Source: an uncultured Bacteriovorax sp. (GTDB lineage Bacteria > Bdellovibrionota > Bacteriovoracia > Bacteriovoracales > Bacteriovoracaceae). From it: 64,000 nt of DNA. Position 1 is the stretch's first letter, and the number at the start of each line of letters is the position of its first letter. The stretch spans positions 124,001 to 188,000 of the forward strand of contig CAMLKK010000001.1 in assembly GCA_946480715.1 (NCBI GenBank), given 5' to 3'. A program made the translations under genes and the position numbers. Of the stretch, positions 15,997 through 24,112 are shown piece by piece. A model generated the notes under the pieces. That model saw only the letters and a list, made by a program, of their open reading frames with translations. It was not told the DNA's origin and searched no databases.

Positions 15997-17712
15997 TTAT
16001 TTTCCTTTTACTCGTGTAGCAAGATGTTCAAAGTTTTCTCCTGGGAAATCTTCAACTCCCATTGCACGAGCAAGATTCAGCTTTTCTTTTACGTGAAGAA
16101 GCTTCACTTGTTCATAATAAATTTTTGTCTCCGTCATGTCCTGCAGAGCGAGTGAGAAATCGTAGAACTTCGCTCGTCCGGCCAGATAATTTTCCAAAAC
16201 GGTATCAAATGTTTTTTGCAAGCTTGGCATACGAGCTTCTAAAATAACAAGCTGGTTCTGAAGCGACAGAATTGTTTTATAAGTCTGTCTCACAAATGAT
16301 TGAGTGAAGTGAGTGTTCTTTTCAAATTGCTTGAAGGCAATGTCTCTATTAAGACGGCTTGTCGCCAGTTTGTTGGAATTGAGGAATCCATTTTCTCCAA
16401 TAAGATCCCAAGTAGCATTCACTGTCGCAACTAGTTCGATGTTTCCGCTGTCGGAATAAGTTTCATAGCGAGTCGTATTGACTCCAGCTCCGAAGCGTTT
16501 GTTATAGGCGCCAAGGTTCATTGAAAAACGCGGAAGTGGCATGTTTTCTTTCAAGGCCACATCATATGATCTCTCTGCATTTGCGATTAAAACTTTGTTG
16601 GTGAGAAGAGTAGGGTTTTGTTTTTCGGCAAACTGTAAGGCTTCATCTACAGTAAGCTTGAGTCTCTTGTATTCAAGTGTTTCATTAAGAACGTATTTCG
16701 TTCCTACTGGGTCTGCGATGGTAAAGGCCATGTTTTCATCGGCTTCATCCGATGCAATTTTAGCATCGTGATAATCGTTTTGGGCCTTGAGGTATTCGCT
16801 TCTTGCTTGATAGTAATCTTGCTTAGAAGTCTTCCCGACAGTTATTTTTTCTTTACTTAAGCGATAAACAAAAGAAGCTTGGCGTAGTTGATCCTGGCGG
16901 ATTTTCTCAATGGTTTTAAAGGCCATAAGGGAAAAGTAGTTACCAATGAGTTCCAGTTTCAATTCACGTGATGATTCATTGAGAATTTGTTTTGAACGCT
17001 CGAATGTCGATTTAGTGTTTAGATAAAGAGCGTAATCTTTACCCCAGTTAAAGACAGTATAATCACCGAAAGAAAGTCCAAGAGTTCCTGATGGATGAGC
17101 AGAGTGTGGTGATGTTGGACGACGCTCACTCGCACGAATTGTTCCAACTTTTTGTTCATCTGTCTGTAATGAAACTTGCAATTGCGGAAGCCAGAACGCA
17201 GTTTTTGCACCTTCGTAAGCAATGGCCGTGACTTCTTGCTGCTGCTCTCTTAGTTTTTGGTCATAGTTCTGACGAAGACCTTGTTCGATGACATCGTTTA
17301 ACTGAAGATTTTTAAAAGTATCATTGAGTTTATACTTGCTGGCCTCTTGCACATACATTTCAGACTCTGAAACTTTCGCGGCCTTTACTTTGTCAGCTTT
17401 TTTTGTTTTCGGTTTGAGAAGTTCTTCTTCACTAATAACACCAGTCTTTTTTTGAAGAGGTGAATCCTCTGGCTTAACTGGATCAACAGGCTCACTCATT
17501 TCAACGTCAGAGATCGGCTCGTCTGTTGAACGGATAACTTCCGTTGCAGGTGTTTCTTCCGAAGCTGGTGGCAGCGTTTGAGGTCCATCCGTCATTTCTG
17601 TCGAAGGTGTTTCTTCCGTTAGGGGAAGATCAGCTTCTTCTGATTGAGCGAGAAGTTTTCCGTTGTTTAAAACAACAGAAAGCAAACAGAACACGAGAAT
17701 ATGTTTCTTCAT
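15997..17712 (-). CDS. TolC-family outer-membrane efflux protein
   Basis: A 571-residue protein with a signal peptide (about residues 1-22), an acidic proline-rich stretch at 25-110 containing two similar EETP blocks, and a TolC-type core from about 140 to the end. The core has the usual two-fold repeat of long helices and barrel strands (for example LKLELIGNYFSLMAFKTIEKIRQ and NRDIAFKQFEKNTHFTQSFVRQT). It would form an outer-membrane exit duct for an exporter or efflux pump. No adaptor or inner-membrane partner lies next to it. The unusual acidic N-terminal insert could bind cations or peptidoglycan. An 11-base direct repeat precedes the gene. Confidence 0.83.
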   Translation of the reverse strand: MKKHILVFCLLSVVLNNGKLLAQSEEADLPLTEETPSTEMTDGPQTLPPASEETPATEVIRSTDEPISDVEMSEPVDPVKPEDSPLQKKTGVISEEELLKPKTKKADKVKAAKVSESEMYVQEASKYKLNDTFKNLQLNDVIEQGLRQNYDQKLREQQQEVTAIAYEGAKTAFWLPQLQVSLQTDEQKVGTIRASERRPTSPHSAHPSGTLGLSFGDYTVFNWGKDYALYLNTKSTFERSKQILNESSRELKLELIGNYFSLMAFKTIEKIRQDQLRQASFVYRLSKEKITVGKTSKQDYYQARSEYLKAQNDYHDAKIASDEADENMAFTIADPVGTKYVLNETLEYKRLKLTVDEALQFAEKQNPTLLTNKVLIANAERSYDVALKENMPLPRFSMNLGAYNKRFGAGVNTTRYETYSDSGNIELVATVNATWDLIGENGFLNSNKLATSRLNRDIAFKQFEKNTHFTQSFVRQTYKTILSLQNQLVILEARMPSLQKTFDTVLENYLAGRAKFYDFSLALQDMTETKIYYEQVKLLHVKEKLNLARAMGVEDFPGENFEHLATRVKGK

Positions 17713-17728
17713 TTTTTATTTCTTCTTC

Positions 17729-17751
17729 TAAAGTTTTAGGTAAAGTTTTAG
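17729..17751. repeat. Tandem 11-base direct repeat upstream of the TolC gene
   Basis: Two exact copies of TAAAGTTTTAG (plus strand) spaced 12 bases apart, starting 17 bases from the ATG of the TolC-family gene. The period is close to one DNA turn plus a base or so, and the site lies in the leader near the ribosome binding region. It could be an operator or an RNA element; it may also be chance in AT-rich DNA. Confidence 0.4.
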
Positions 17752-17800
17752 TCGAGTAATAAGATTAGGATAGAAAATTCATTTGGCTATGAAAAGAGTT

Positions 17801-18148
17801 TTATAGACTAATGCCCGGGCATCCTTTACGGACGATATTTTCTTCGTGATATTGAATTTGAGTCTGTGTGAGTTCGAGCTCATGCTGAAGGTGACCTAGA
17901 TTGGATTCCAATTTTTTTTTCACAGTCACTTTATTTTCAGGTGTGATTGATTGCAGATGGCGGTTTCTTTCAATGAGGGCCAGAATTCTTTGTTTATGAG
18001 CTATTTTTTCTTGGCGATTTTCTGTCAGAAGCTCACATCGCCGGCTGATGCTGGGATCATTTATGACGGTGCGCTTATAATCCTGAGCTGAAACCATGGA
18101 GATTCCGAGTAAAACAATCAAGATTAAGGGTGAAAATCTAAGGGCCAT
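17801..18148 (-). CDS. Small secreted coiled-coil protein, unknown
   Basis: A 115-residue protein with a signal peptide (residues 1-21, MVSAQ cleavage) and a mature part that is mostly helical. Residues 65-105 have a heptad-like pattern (VKKKLESNLGHLQHELELT). Two cysteines (RRCELL and KGCPG) could be linked. I recognise no family. A GAGGAG site lies about 10 bases before the ATG. It is divergent from kdsB and 88 bp upstream of the TolC-family gene, so they could be one transcript. Confidence 0.6.
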   Translation of the reverse strand: MALRFSPLILIVLLGISMVSAQDYKRTVINDPSISRRCELLTENRQEKIAHKQRILALIERNRHLQSITPENKVTVKKKLESNLGHLQHELELTQTQIQYHEENIVRKGCPGISL

Positions 18149-18164
18149 TCCCTGCCAACTCCTC

Positions 18165-18208
18165 TATAATAACAAGGTTTATTATAGACCATTTTGGAGA
18201 CCTTTAAA
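18165..18208. promoter_or_regulatory. Overlapping divergent promoter elements (kdsB and the secreted gene)
   Basis: A TATAAT lies on the plus strand at 18165-18170, and another on the minus strand at 18181-18186. The minus element has TTTAAA 16 bases upstream (18203-18208). These could drive kdsB (plus) and the small secreted gene (minus). The plus element has no clear -35. Confidence 0.35.
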
Positions 18209-18979
18209 GTGAGCAAAAAACGCGTTCTCATTTTAATTCCGGCCCGCTTTGCCTCAAGTCGTTTTCCAGGAAAACCCCTGGCGATGATTGCAGGTCAATC
18301 GATGATTCAAAGAGTTTTACTCAATTGTTTGGAGGCAGTTCATGCAGACATTGAGTTTGAATCCTACGTCGTTACTGATGATCAAAAAATCGAAGATCAT
18401 GTAAAAACTTTTTCAAAAAATGTTGTACGAGTTGATGATGACGTCATCTCAGGCACTCTTCGTATTGAGCTTGCTTACAATCGGTTTTTTAAAAATAAAA
18501 ATTTCGATCTGGTTATCAATGTTCAGGGTGATGAACCTCTTTTAAAGGCCGCTGATCTTGTGGGACTCGCGCAGTTTCACTTAAAAAAAGATTTCGACAT
18601 CACGACCTTAGTTAAAAAGCAGATGTCTTTTGATAACGTTTTCAATGATCCTAATAAAGTTAAAGTAGCGATGAGTGAAGAAACAGGTCGCGCTTTTTAT
18701 TTTTCACGTGCCGCTATTCCTTATAAGCGTGAAACAAAAACTAGTGAAATGGATTACTGGTTTTTGCACATTGGAGTCTACTCTTATCGTCCAGAAGGGC
18801 TTTCTCGATTTGCAGGAGCAGCTGAAAGTAGACTTGAGTATTTAGAAAAGCTAGAGCAGCTTCGTGCACTGGAAATTGGTCTTTCGATCGGTGCATATCC
18901 CACAACAAGTTTAATCATGGGTGTTGATCACCCAGAAGATATTAAAAAAGTAGAAGAGGTCCTCCATGGCGGAAAATAA
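18209..18979 (+). CDS. kdsB: 3-deoxy-manno-octulosonate cytidylyltransferase
   Basis: Activates Kdo as CMP-Kdo for lipopolysaccharide inner core. The N-terminal PARFASSRFPGKPL motif and the VQGDEPL motif are diagnostic, and later PYKR and EQLRALE elements match. I chose a GTG at 18209 because a TTGGAGA site lies about 9 bases upstream; the alternative TTG at 18194 is part of that site. It gives 256 residues, near the normal 248. It overlaps pyrG by 14 bp, and kdsA and kdsC follow, forming a Kdo supply operon with CTP synthase providing the nucleotide. Confidence 0.93.
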   Translation: MSKKRVLILIPARFASSRFPGKPLAMIAGQSMIQRVLLNCLEAVHADIEFESYVVTDDQKIEDHVKTFSKNVVRVDDDVISGTLRIELAYNRFFKNKNFDLVINVQGDEPLLKAADLVGLAQFHLKKDFDITTLVKKQMSFDNVFNDPNKVKVAMSEETGRAFYFSRAAIPYKRETKTSEMDYWFLHIGVYSYRPEGLSRFAGAAESRLEYLEKLEQLRALEIGLSIGAYPTTSLIMGVDHPEDIKKVEEVLHGGK

Positions 18980-20579
18980 AAAACCGAAGAAATTTATTTT
19001 TATTACAGGAGGAGTTGCAAGCTCACTTGGTAAAGGTTTAGCAGCAGCTAGTATTGCAAGTTTACTTGAACGTCGTGGGATAAAAGTCGCGATGTTAAAA
19101 ATGGATCCGTATATCAACGTCGATCCAGGAACAATGAGCCCTACTCAACACGGAGAAGTTTTCGTCACTGATGATGGGGCAGAAACAGATCTCGACCTTG
19201 GTCACTATGAAAGATTCACATCGCTGACTTTAAAGCGTGAGAGTAATTTCACGACGGGACAGGTTTATCTTAAAGTTATTGAGAACGAACGGGCCGGTAC
19301 TTATTTAGGGAAAACAGTTCAGGTTGTTCCGCACATTACAAATGAAATCAAACGTCGTATTCACATCGCTGCCGACAATGCCGATCTTCTCATTGGAGAA
19401 ATTGGAGGAACGGTAGGTGATATTGAATCACTTCCATTCATTGAATCGATCAGGCAGCTTGCGCACGATGAAGGTGCGGCCAATGTTCTTTTTATTCACC
19501 TTGTTCTTCTGCCATACATCGCAGCGGCCGGTGAGCTTAAATCAAAACCAGCACAGCACTCGGTGAAAGAATTGATGTCACAAGGTCTTTCTCCGCAAGT
19601 TATTATCTGCCGTTCAGATCGCGCGGTTGATGAAGATACATTGGATAAAATTTCTCGCTTCTGTAACGTCAGCCGCAAGAATGTTTTTCAAAGTATCGAT
19701 ATGGATTCCATTTATAAAGTTCCGCTCGAATTTCATAAGCAAGGTCTAGATGAGAGAATTAGTGATCTACTTGGTATCTGGGTTCCGGAACCAAAAATCG
19801 CTGATCTTGAAAAAGTTGTTCATAATTTCACTCATCCACTCCGTGAAGTGAAGATTGGGATTGTAGGAAAATATACAGAGCTGACAGAAAGTTATAAATC
19901 GCTTGATGAAGCTCTTAATCACGGGGCCATTGCCAATCAATTAAAATTCACACCGATCTATATCGATAGTGAGCAACTCGAAAAAAATTCTAATCTCGAT
20001 GAAATTTTCCAGGGAGTGCAGGGGATTCTTGTTCCAGGAGGATTTGGAAGTCGAGGAACTGAAGGAAAAATCAAAGCCATTCAATATGCCCGCACAAAGA
20101 AGATTCCATTTTTTGGGATCTGCTTAGGATTGCAACTTTCAGTAATTGAATATGCTCGCCATGAAGCTGGCATTACAGATGCAACTTCAGAAGAATTCCA
20201 AAATGGTGGATCACATCTCATTCATTACATGGAAGGACAGAAGAAAGATGGAGCAAAAGGCGGCAATATGCGCCTGGGAAGCTATGATTGTACACTTGAA
20301 GCAGGCTCGCTTGCGCGCAAAGTTTATGGTGAGGATCTCATTCACGAACGTCACCGTCATCGTCTTGAAGTTAACAATATGTACATTGATAAACTTCTAA
20401 AAGCAGGTCTTAGAATTTCAGGTTTCAATAAAGATCTCAATCTTGTTGAAGTCATCGAACTCCCTAATCATCCATTTTTCATTGCCTGCCAATATCACCC
20501 GGAATTCAAATCAAAACCATTTTCTCCTCATCCGCTATTTAAAGCATTCATTGAGGAATCAGATCGCAATAGGACATAA
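18966..20579 (+). CDS. pyrG: CTP synthase
   Basis: Makes CTP from UTP, ATP and glutamine. The amidoligase domain begins at residue 10 with FITGGVASSLGKG, and KMDPYINVDPGTMSPTQHGEVFVTDDG follows. The glutaminase half has the nucleophile motif GICLGLQ and the HPEF catalytic histidine region near the end. Length (537) is normal. It overlaps kdsB by 14 bp, and kdsA follows after 3 bp, which links CTP supply directly to CMP-Kdo formation. Confidence 0.96.
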   Translation: MAENKKPKKFIFITGGVASSLGKGLAAASIASLLERRGIKVAMLKMDPYINVDPGTMSPTQHGEVFVTDDGAETDLDLGHYERFTSLTLKRESNFTTGQVYLKVIENERAGTYLGKTVQVVPHITNEIKRRIHIAADNADLLIGEIGGTVGDIESLPFIESIRQLAHDEGAANVLFIHLVLLPYIAAAGELKSKPAQHSVKELMSQGLSPQVIICRSDRAVDEDTLDKISRFCNVSRKNVFQSIDMDSIYKVPLEFHKQGLDERISDLLGIWVPEPKIADLEKVVHNFTHPLREVKIGIVGKYTELTESYKSLDEALNHGAIANQLKFTPIYIDSEQLEKNSNLDEIFQGVQGILVPGGFGSRGTEGKIKAIQYARTKKIPFFGICLGLQLSVIEYARHEAGITDATSEEFQNGGSHLIHYMEGQKKDGAKGGNMRLGSYDCTLEAGSLARKVYGEDLIHERHRHRLEVNNMYIDKLLKAGLRISGFNKDLNLVEVIELPNHPFFIACQYHPEFKSKPFSPHPLFKAFIEESDRNRT

Positions 20580-20582
20580 TTT

Positions 20583-21383
20583 ATGACAAAACCAAAATTA
20601 GATTTATTCATTGGATCGTGTGTACTTGAGAGCGAAGAACTTGCACTCTCAATCGCCGATAGACTTCTTAAAGATTTAAAACCATTTGAAGACAAAATCA
20701 CCCTTACCTACAAAGGAAGCTTTGATAAAGCGAACCGGACATCGATAAATTCTTATCGTGGTCCAGGTATTGATGAAGGGATGCGCATTCTTGCCAAAGT
20801 AAAAGAGAAAACAGGACTACCAGTGCTCACAGATTTTCACGAAGCCTCTCAGGCCATGAAACTGGCAACTGTTGTTGATGTACTTCAGGTTCCAGCTTTT
20901 CTTTGTCGTCAAACAGATATGATTGCCGCGGGAGCAGAAGCTTGTGCGAAGTATGGTCGCATTTTAAAAGTAAAAAAAGGACAATTTCTTTCGCCGGAAG
21001 AAACTAAAAACATCGTTGATAAAGCAACGACGTTTCTTCCAAAATCTCAAATTCTTCTCACTGAACGCGGATCGAGTTTCGGCTACAACAATCTTGTTGT
21101 CGACATGGCCTCTTTTCAAATTATGAAAAGTTTTGGTGTAAAAACTGTTCACGATGCCACACACTGTGTTCAACGTCCAGGTGGATTAGGAACCGCGACT
21201 GGTGGAAAACGTGAATCGATTCTTGTTCTCGCTCGTGCCGCTATCGCGGCAGGTGCCGATGGTGTCTTCATGGAATGTCACCCGAATCCAGATAAGGCCC
21301 TTTCAGACGCAGCAACGAGTTTGCCGCTTGATCAAATCAAAGGAATTGTAGAACAACTCCTGCGCATCTATGAGGTGGTATAA
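20583..21383 (+). CDS. kdsA: 3-deoxy-8-phosphooctulonate synthase
   Basis: Condenses phosphoenolpyruvate with arabinose-5-phosphate to Kdo-8-phosphate. Family motifs GSCVLES at residues 11-17, TYKGSFDKANRTS, and LTERGSSFGYNNLVVDM are all present, as is HATHxVQRPG (HDATHCVQRPGG). Length 266 against a usual 270-285. It shares a TAATG overlap with kdsC, so the two are translationally coupled. Confidence 0.95.
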   Translation: MTKPKLDLFIGSCVLESEELALSIADRLLKDLKPFEDKITLTYKGSFDKANRTSINSYRGPGIDEGMRILAKVKEKTGLPVLTDFHEASQAMKLATVVDVLQVPAFLCRQTDMIAAGAEACAKYGRILKVKKGQFLSPEETKNIVDKATTFLPKSQILLTERGSSFGYNNLVVDMASFQIMKSFGVKTVHDATHCVQRPGGLGTATGGKRESILVLARAAIAAGADGVFMECHPNPDKALSDAATSLPLDQIKGIVEQLLRIYEVV

Positions 21384-21943
21384 TGGCGAAGCCACTTGAT
21401 CAAAAACTCATGCTTAGGGATTATGCTGAAAAATTTCAGGCGAAGCTTTCAAAAATTAAAGTCTGTATTTTTGATATTGATGGAATCCTCACCGATGGAA
21501 AGATTGGTTGGGAAGGTGAGGATGTTGGTTTCAACCGCACAACTCACGCTCTGGATGGTCACGGATTAAAAATGCTTATGGAAGCAGGACTAAAAGTTGG
21601 AGTCATCTCTGGCGGAGATAGTCTTGGTGTCCGTAAACGTTTCATTGAAAATTTAAAATTGAATTTTGTTTTTCTTGGCAATGAAGATAAACGAGAAGCT
21701 TTTAAAAAAGTCCTCGCGATGGGCTTTAAAGATGAAGAAATTCTTTATATGGCCGACGAATTTATCGATCTTCCTATTTTGAGAAGAGTGGGTTTTTCAG
21801 CGACTGTTCCCAATGCTTCGCTGGAAATACAAGAAGCTGTGGACTATATCACTTATCGTGAAGCAGGCGATGCTTGTGCTCGCGAGGTCATCGATATTCT
21901 TCGTTATGCGCAGAAGATTCCCGTTAGGTTGTTGGAGTTCTAA
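21383..21943 (+). CDS. kdsC: 3-deoxy-D-manno-octulosonate 8-phosphate phosphatase
   Basis: A C0-type HAD phosphatase of 186 residues. The nucleophile motif FDIDGILTDG starts at about residue 30, the second motif VISGG follows, and the metal site MADEFIDLPILR is near residue 125, a variant of the GDDxxDxP signature (DEFID). Removes phosphate from Kdo-8-phosphate. The kdsA stop overlaps its ATG. Confidence 0.92.
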   Translation: MAKPLDQKLMLRDYAEKFQAKLSKIKVCIFDIDGILTDGKIGWEGEDVGFNRTTHALDGHGLKMLMEAGLKVGVISGGDSLGVRKRFIENLKLNFVFLGNEDKREAFKKVLAMGFKDEEILYMADEFIDLPILRRVGFSATVPNASLEIQEAVDYITYREAGDACAREVIDILRYAQKIPVRLLEF

Positions 21944-22212
21944 TGACGGAATTAGAAGATAAACTTTTTAAATTAAAATTGGTGTTGGATGAAACAGTAA
22001 AGTTTCCAACCGAATATTATTTTAAATTTATTGTTCCAATTGCTGAAATTCATCAAATACTTTTCATCATGAACGATATGCATGTTGAGCAAAAACCATC
22101 TTCAAATGGAAACTGGATCAGCGTCAGTGGAAAAAAAATGATTTCCACTAGTGATGAAATTATCCTTGTTTATCAAAGAGCAAGTGTGATTAAGGGGATC
22201 ATTTCACTATGA
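21943..22212 (+). CDS. DUF493/YbeD-family small protein
   Basis: An 89-residue protein of mixed alpha/beta character with the features of the DUF493 (YbeD) family: the N-terminal FPTEYYFKFIVP strand and the later PSSNGNWISVSGKKMISTSDEIILVYQRA, which matches the 'R-SSxGxYxS...eqixxiY' pattern. YbeD has an ACT-like fold and no firm function. It overlaps kdsC and gpsA by a few bases each and is part of the same run. Confidence 0.72.
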   Translation: MTELEDKLFKLKLVLDETVKFPTEYYFKFIVPIAEIHQILFIMNDMHVEQKPSSNGNWISVSGKKMISTSDEIILVYQRASVIKGIISL

Positions 22213-23249
22213 ATCAACTACAGACTAAAAAGAAAATTGCACTCATTATTGGAGCGGGTGCCTTTGGTACAGCAATGGCCCAAGTCCTTTCGCAGAACTT
22301 TGAAAAGGTTATTCTTAAAGTGCGCTCGCAAGATATTTACGATGCAATCAAGCTTGGCGAGAATAAAATTTATCTTCCAGGTATGAAGATCGCCTCTAAT
22401 GTTGATGCTGCTCTCACGTGGGAAGAAGTTGATGCACATCCAGTGAGTGATATTGAACTGATAGTCTCAGCTCTTCCTTCCAATGGAATCACTGAATTTT
22501 TTAGCGAGAATTACGATCGTTTTCTTAATTATTTTATTCGCCGAATTCCACTTGTGTCGCTGTCAAAAGGAATCGATCCGAATACTCTAGAACTCTCTGA
22601 TGATCTTTTCTTTGATACATTTCCTCATTTTAAAGATCAATTTTGTTTTCTCTCTGGACCAAGTTTTGCTCACGAAATCATGCAAGAGCAAATTACCCTT
22701 GTCACACTGGCAGGGCGATCAAAAAAAGTTCTAGAAGAAGTGATACCGATGATCAACACTCCATTTTTTAAAGTGCTTGCGAGCTACGATATCAAAGGAG
22801 TTCTTCTTGGTGGTGCTCTCAAAAACATTCTCGCGATTGCCGGTGGAGTTATTGAAGGACTTGGGTACAACCACAACACACGAGCGGCGATGATTACTCG
22901 TGGTATTGCCGAGATGTTAAGATTCGGTGCTGTTTACAACGCTCGACCTGAAACATTTTATGGTCTCTCGGGTATGGGGGATTTAATTCTCACGACCACA
23001 GGCGATCTCTCACGTAACAAAAGTTTTGGAATTGAACTTGCGAAAGGAAGAAAAGCAGAAGAGATTATTCGTTCCCAACGTTCAGTTGTGGAAGGTTATA
23101 AAACGGCAAAGGCCGCGCGTTTTATTGCGGAAAAATATGATATCCGTGCGCAAATCTTTGGCGGAGTTTATGAAGTTCTTTATGAAGACAAAAATCCTGG
23201 CGACGTTATCGTCAGCATTATGCGTTCCCCTTCGAAATTTGAATCATGA
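22209..23249 (+). CDS. gpsA: Glycerol-3-phosphate dehydrogenase [NAD(P)+]
   Basis: Makes sn-glycerol-3-phosphate from DHAP for phospholipid head-group synthesis. The nucleotide site GAGAFGTAMA is at residues 15-24, the substrate motif LSGPSFAHEI follows, and the ALKNILAIAGG motif with its catalytic lysine lies near residue 200. The conserved GLSGMGDLILTTTGDLSRN is present. Length 346 is normal. It overlaps the DUF493 gene and the ADP-ribosylglycohydrolase gene by 4 bp each. Confidence 0.94.
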   Translation: MNQLQTKKKIALIIGAGAFGTAMAQVLSQNFEKVILKVRSQDIYDAIKLGENKIYLPGMKIASNVDAALTWEEVDAHPVSDIELIVSALPSNGITEFFSENYDRFLNYFIRRIPLVSLSKGIDPNTLELSDDLFFDTFPHFKDQFCFLSGPSFAHEIMQEQITLVTLAGRSKKVLEEVIPMINTPFFKVLASYDIKGVLLGGALKNILAIAGGVIEGLGYNHNTRAAMITRGIAEMLRFGAVYNARPETFYGLSGMGDLILTTTGDLSRNKSFGIELAKGRKAEEIIRSQRSVVEGYKTAKAARFIAEKYDIRAQIFGGVYEVLYEDKNPGDVIVSIMRSPSKFES

Positions 23250-24112
23250 TTACACTACACGATCGTTTTAGAGGATCGCTGCTGGGACTTGCTGTTGGTG
23301 ATGCTCTCGGGGCGCCTGTTGAGTTTAAAGAAAGAGGATCGTTTCCCGAAGTTTTAGATTTCCAAGATGGCGGACCTTTCAATCTCAAAAAAGGACAATG
23401 GACGGACGATACAAGTCTGGCCCTTTGTTTAGGTATTAGTCTTTTAGAGAAGAAACAATTCGATCCAGCTGATCAGGTTGAACGATATTTAAAATGGTTT
23501 CGTGAAGGGTATATGAGCTGCACGGGGCACTGTTTTGATATCGGTAACACAACAAAGGCAGCACTTCTTCGTTATGAGCAGGATAAAAGCGTCTATGCGG
23601 GAAGTCCCGATGATCCAGCGACAAACGGATCTCTCATGCGTTTAGCGCCCATTCCGCTTTTTTATTTTCCTGATGAAAAGTCTACAGCTCATTATTCACG
23701 TCTGAGTTCAAAAGTTACCCATGCACCAATCGATTGCATGGATACATGTGAACTATTGGGCAAGCTCATCCTTGGGGCACTTTCCGGAAAAAATAAAGAG
23801 GAGTTGAAATCCTCTTTTGATCATAAATTTCTGCAAAAAGATTATTCGGACCTAAGTGGGAAAGGACAAGCTTGGACATGTTTAGAATCGGCCCTATGGT
23901 GTTTCTTCAACACGTCTTCGTTTGAAGAAGGAGTACTTTTGGCCGTTAATCTAGGTGATGATACAGACACTACGGCAGCGGTATTCGGACAGCTTGCTGG
24001 TGCCTTTTATGGACAACAAGCAATTCCTCAAAAGTGGCTTGATGGTCTTTGGGATCGTGAAACAATCTCTCAATTAGCAGATCAACTTTATCTTAATCAA
24101 GCTGCTGATTGA
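23246..24112 (+). CDS. ADP-ribosylglycohydrolase family protein
   Basis: A 288-residue all-helical enzyme of the DraG/ARH3 family that removes ADP-ribose from proteins or other molecules. The metal-binding acidic motifs are complete: GLAVGDALGAPVEF at about 13-26, WTDDTSLAL near 51, and GDDTDTTAAVFGQLAGAFYG near the C terminus. The target is unknown; no ADP-ribosyltransferase is visible in the window. It is coupled to gpsA and convergent with dsbD (20 bp overlap). Confidence 0.88.
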   Translation: MITLHDRFRGSLLGLAVGDALGAPVEFKERGSFPEVLDFQDGGPFNLKKGQWTDDTSLALCLGISLLEKKQFDPADQVERYLKWFREGYMSCTGHCFDIGNTTKAALLRYEQDKSVYAGSPDDPATNGSLMRLAPIPLFYFPDEKSTAHYSRLSSKVTHAPIDCMDTCELLGKLILGALSGKNKEELKSSFDHKFLQKDYSDLSGKGQAWTCLESALWCFFNTSSFEEGVLLAVNLGDDTDTTAAVFGQLAGAFYGQQAIPQKWLDGLWDRETISQLADQLYLNQAAD

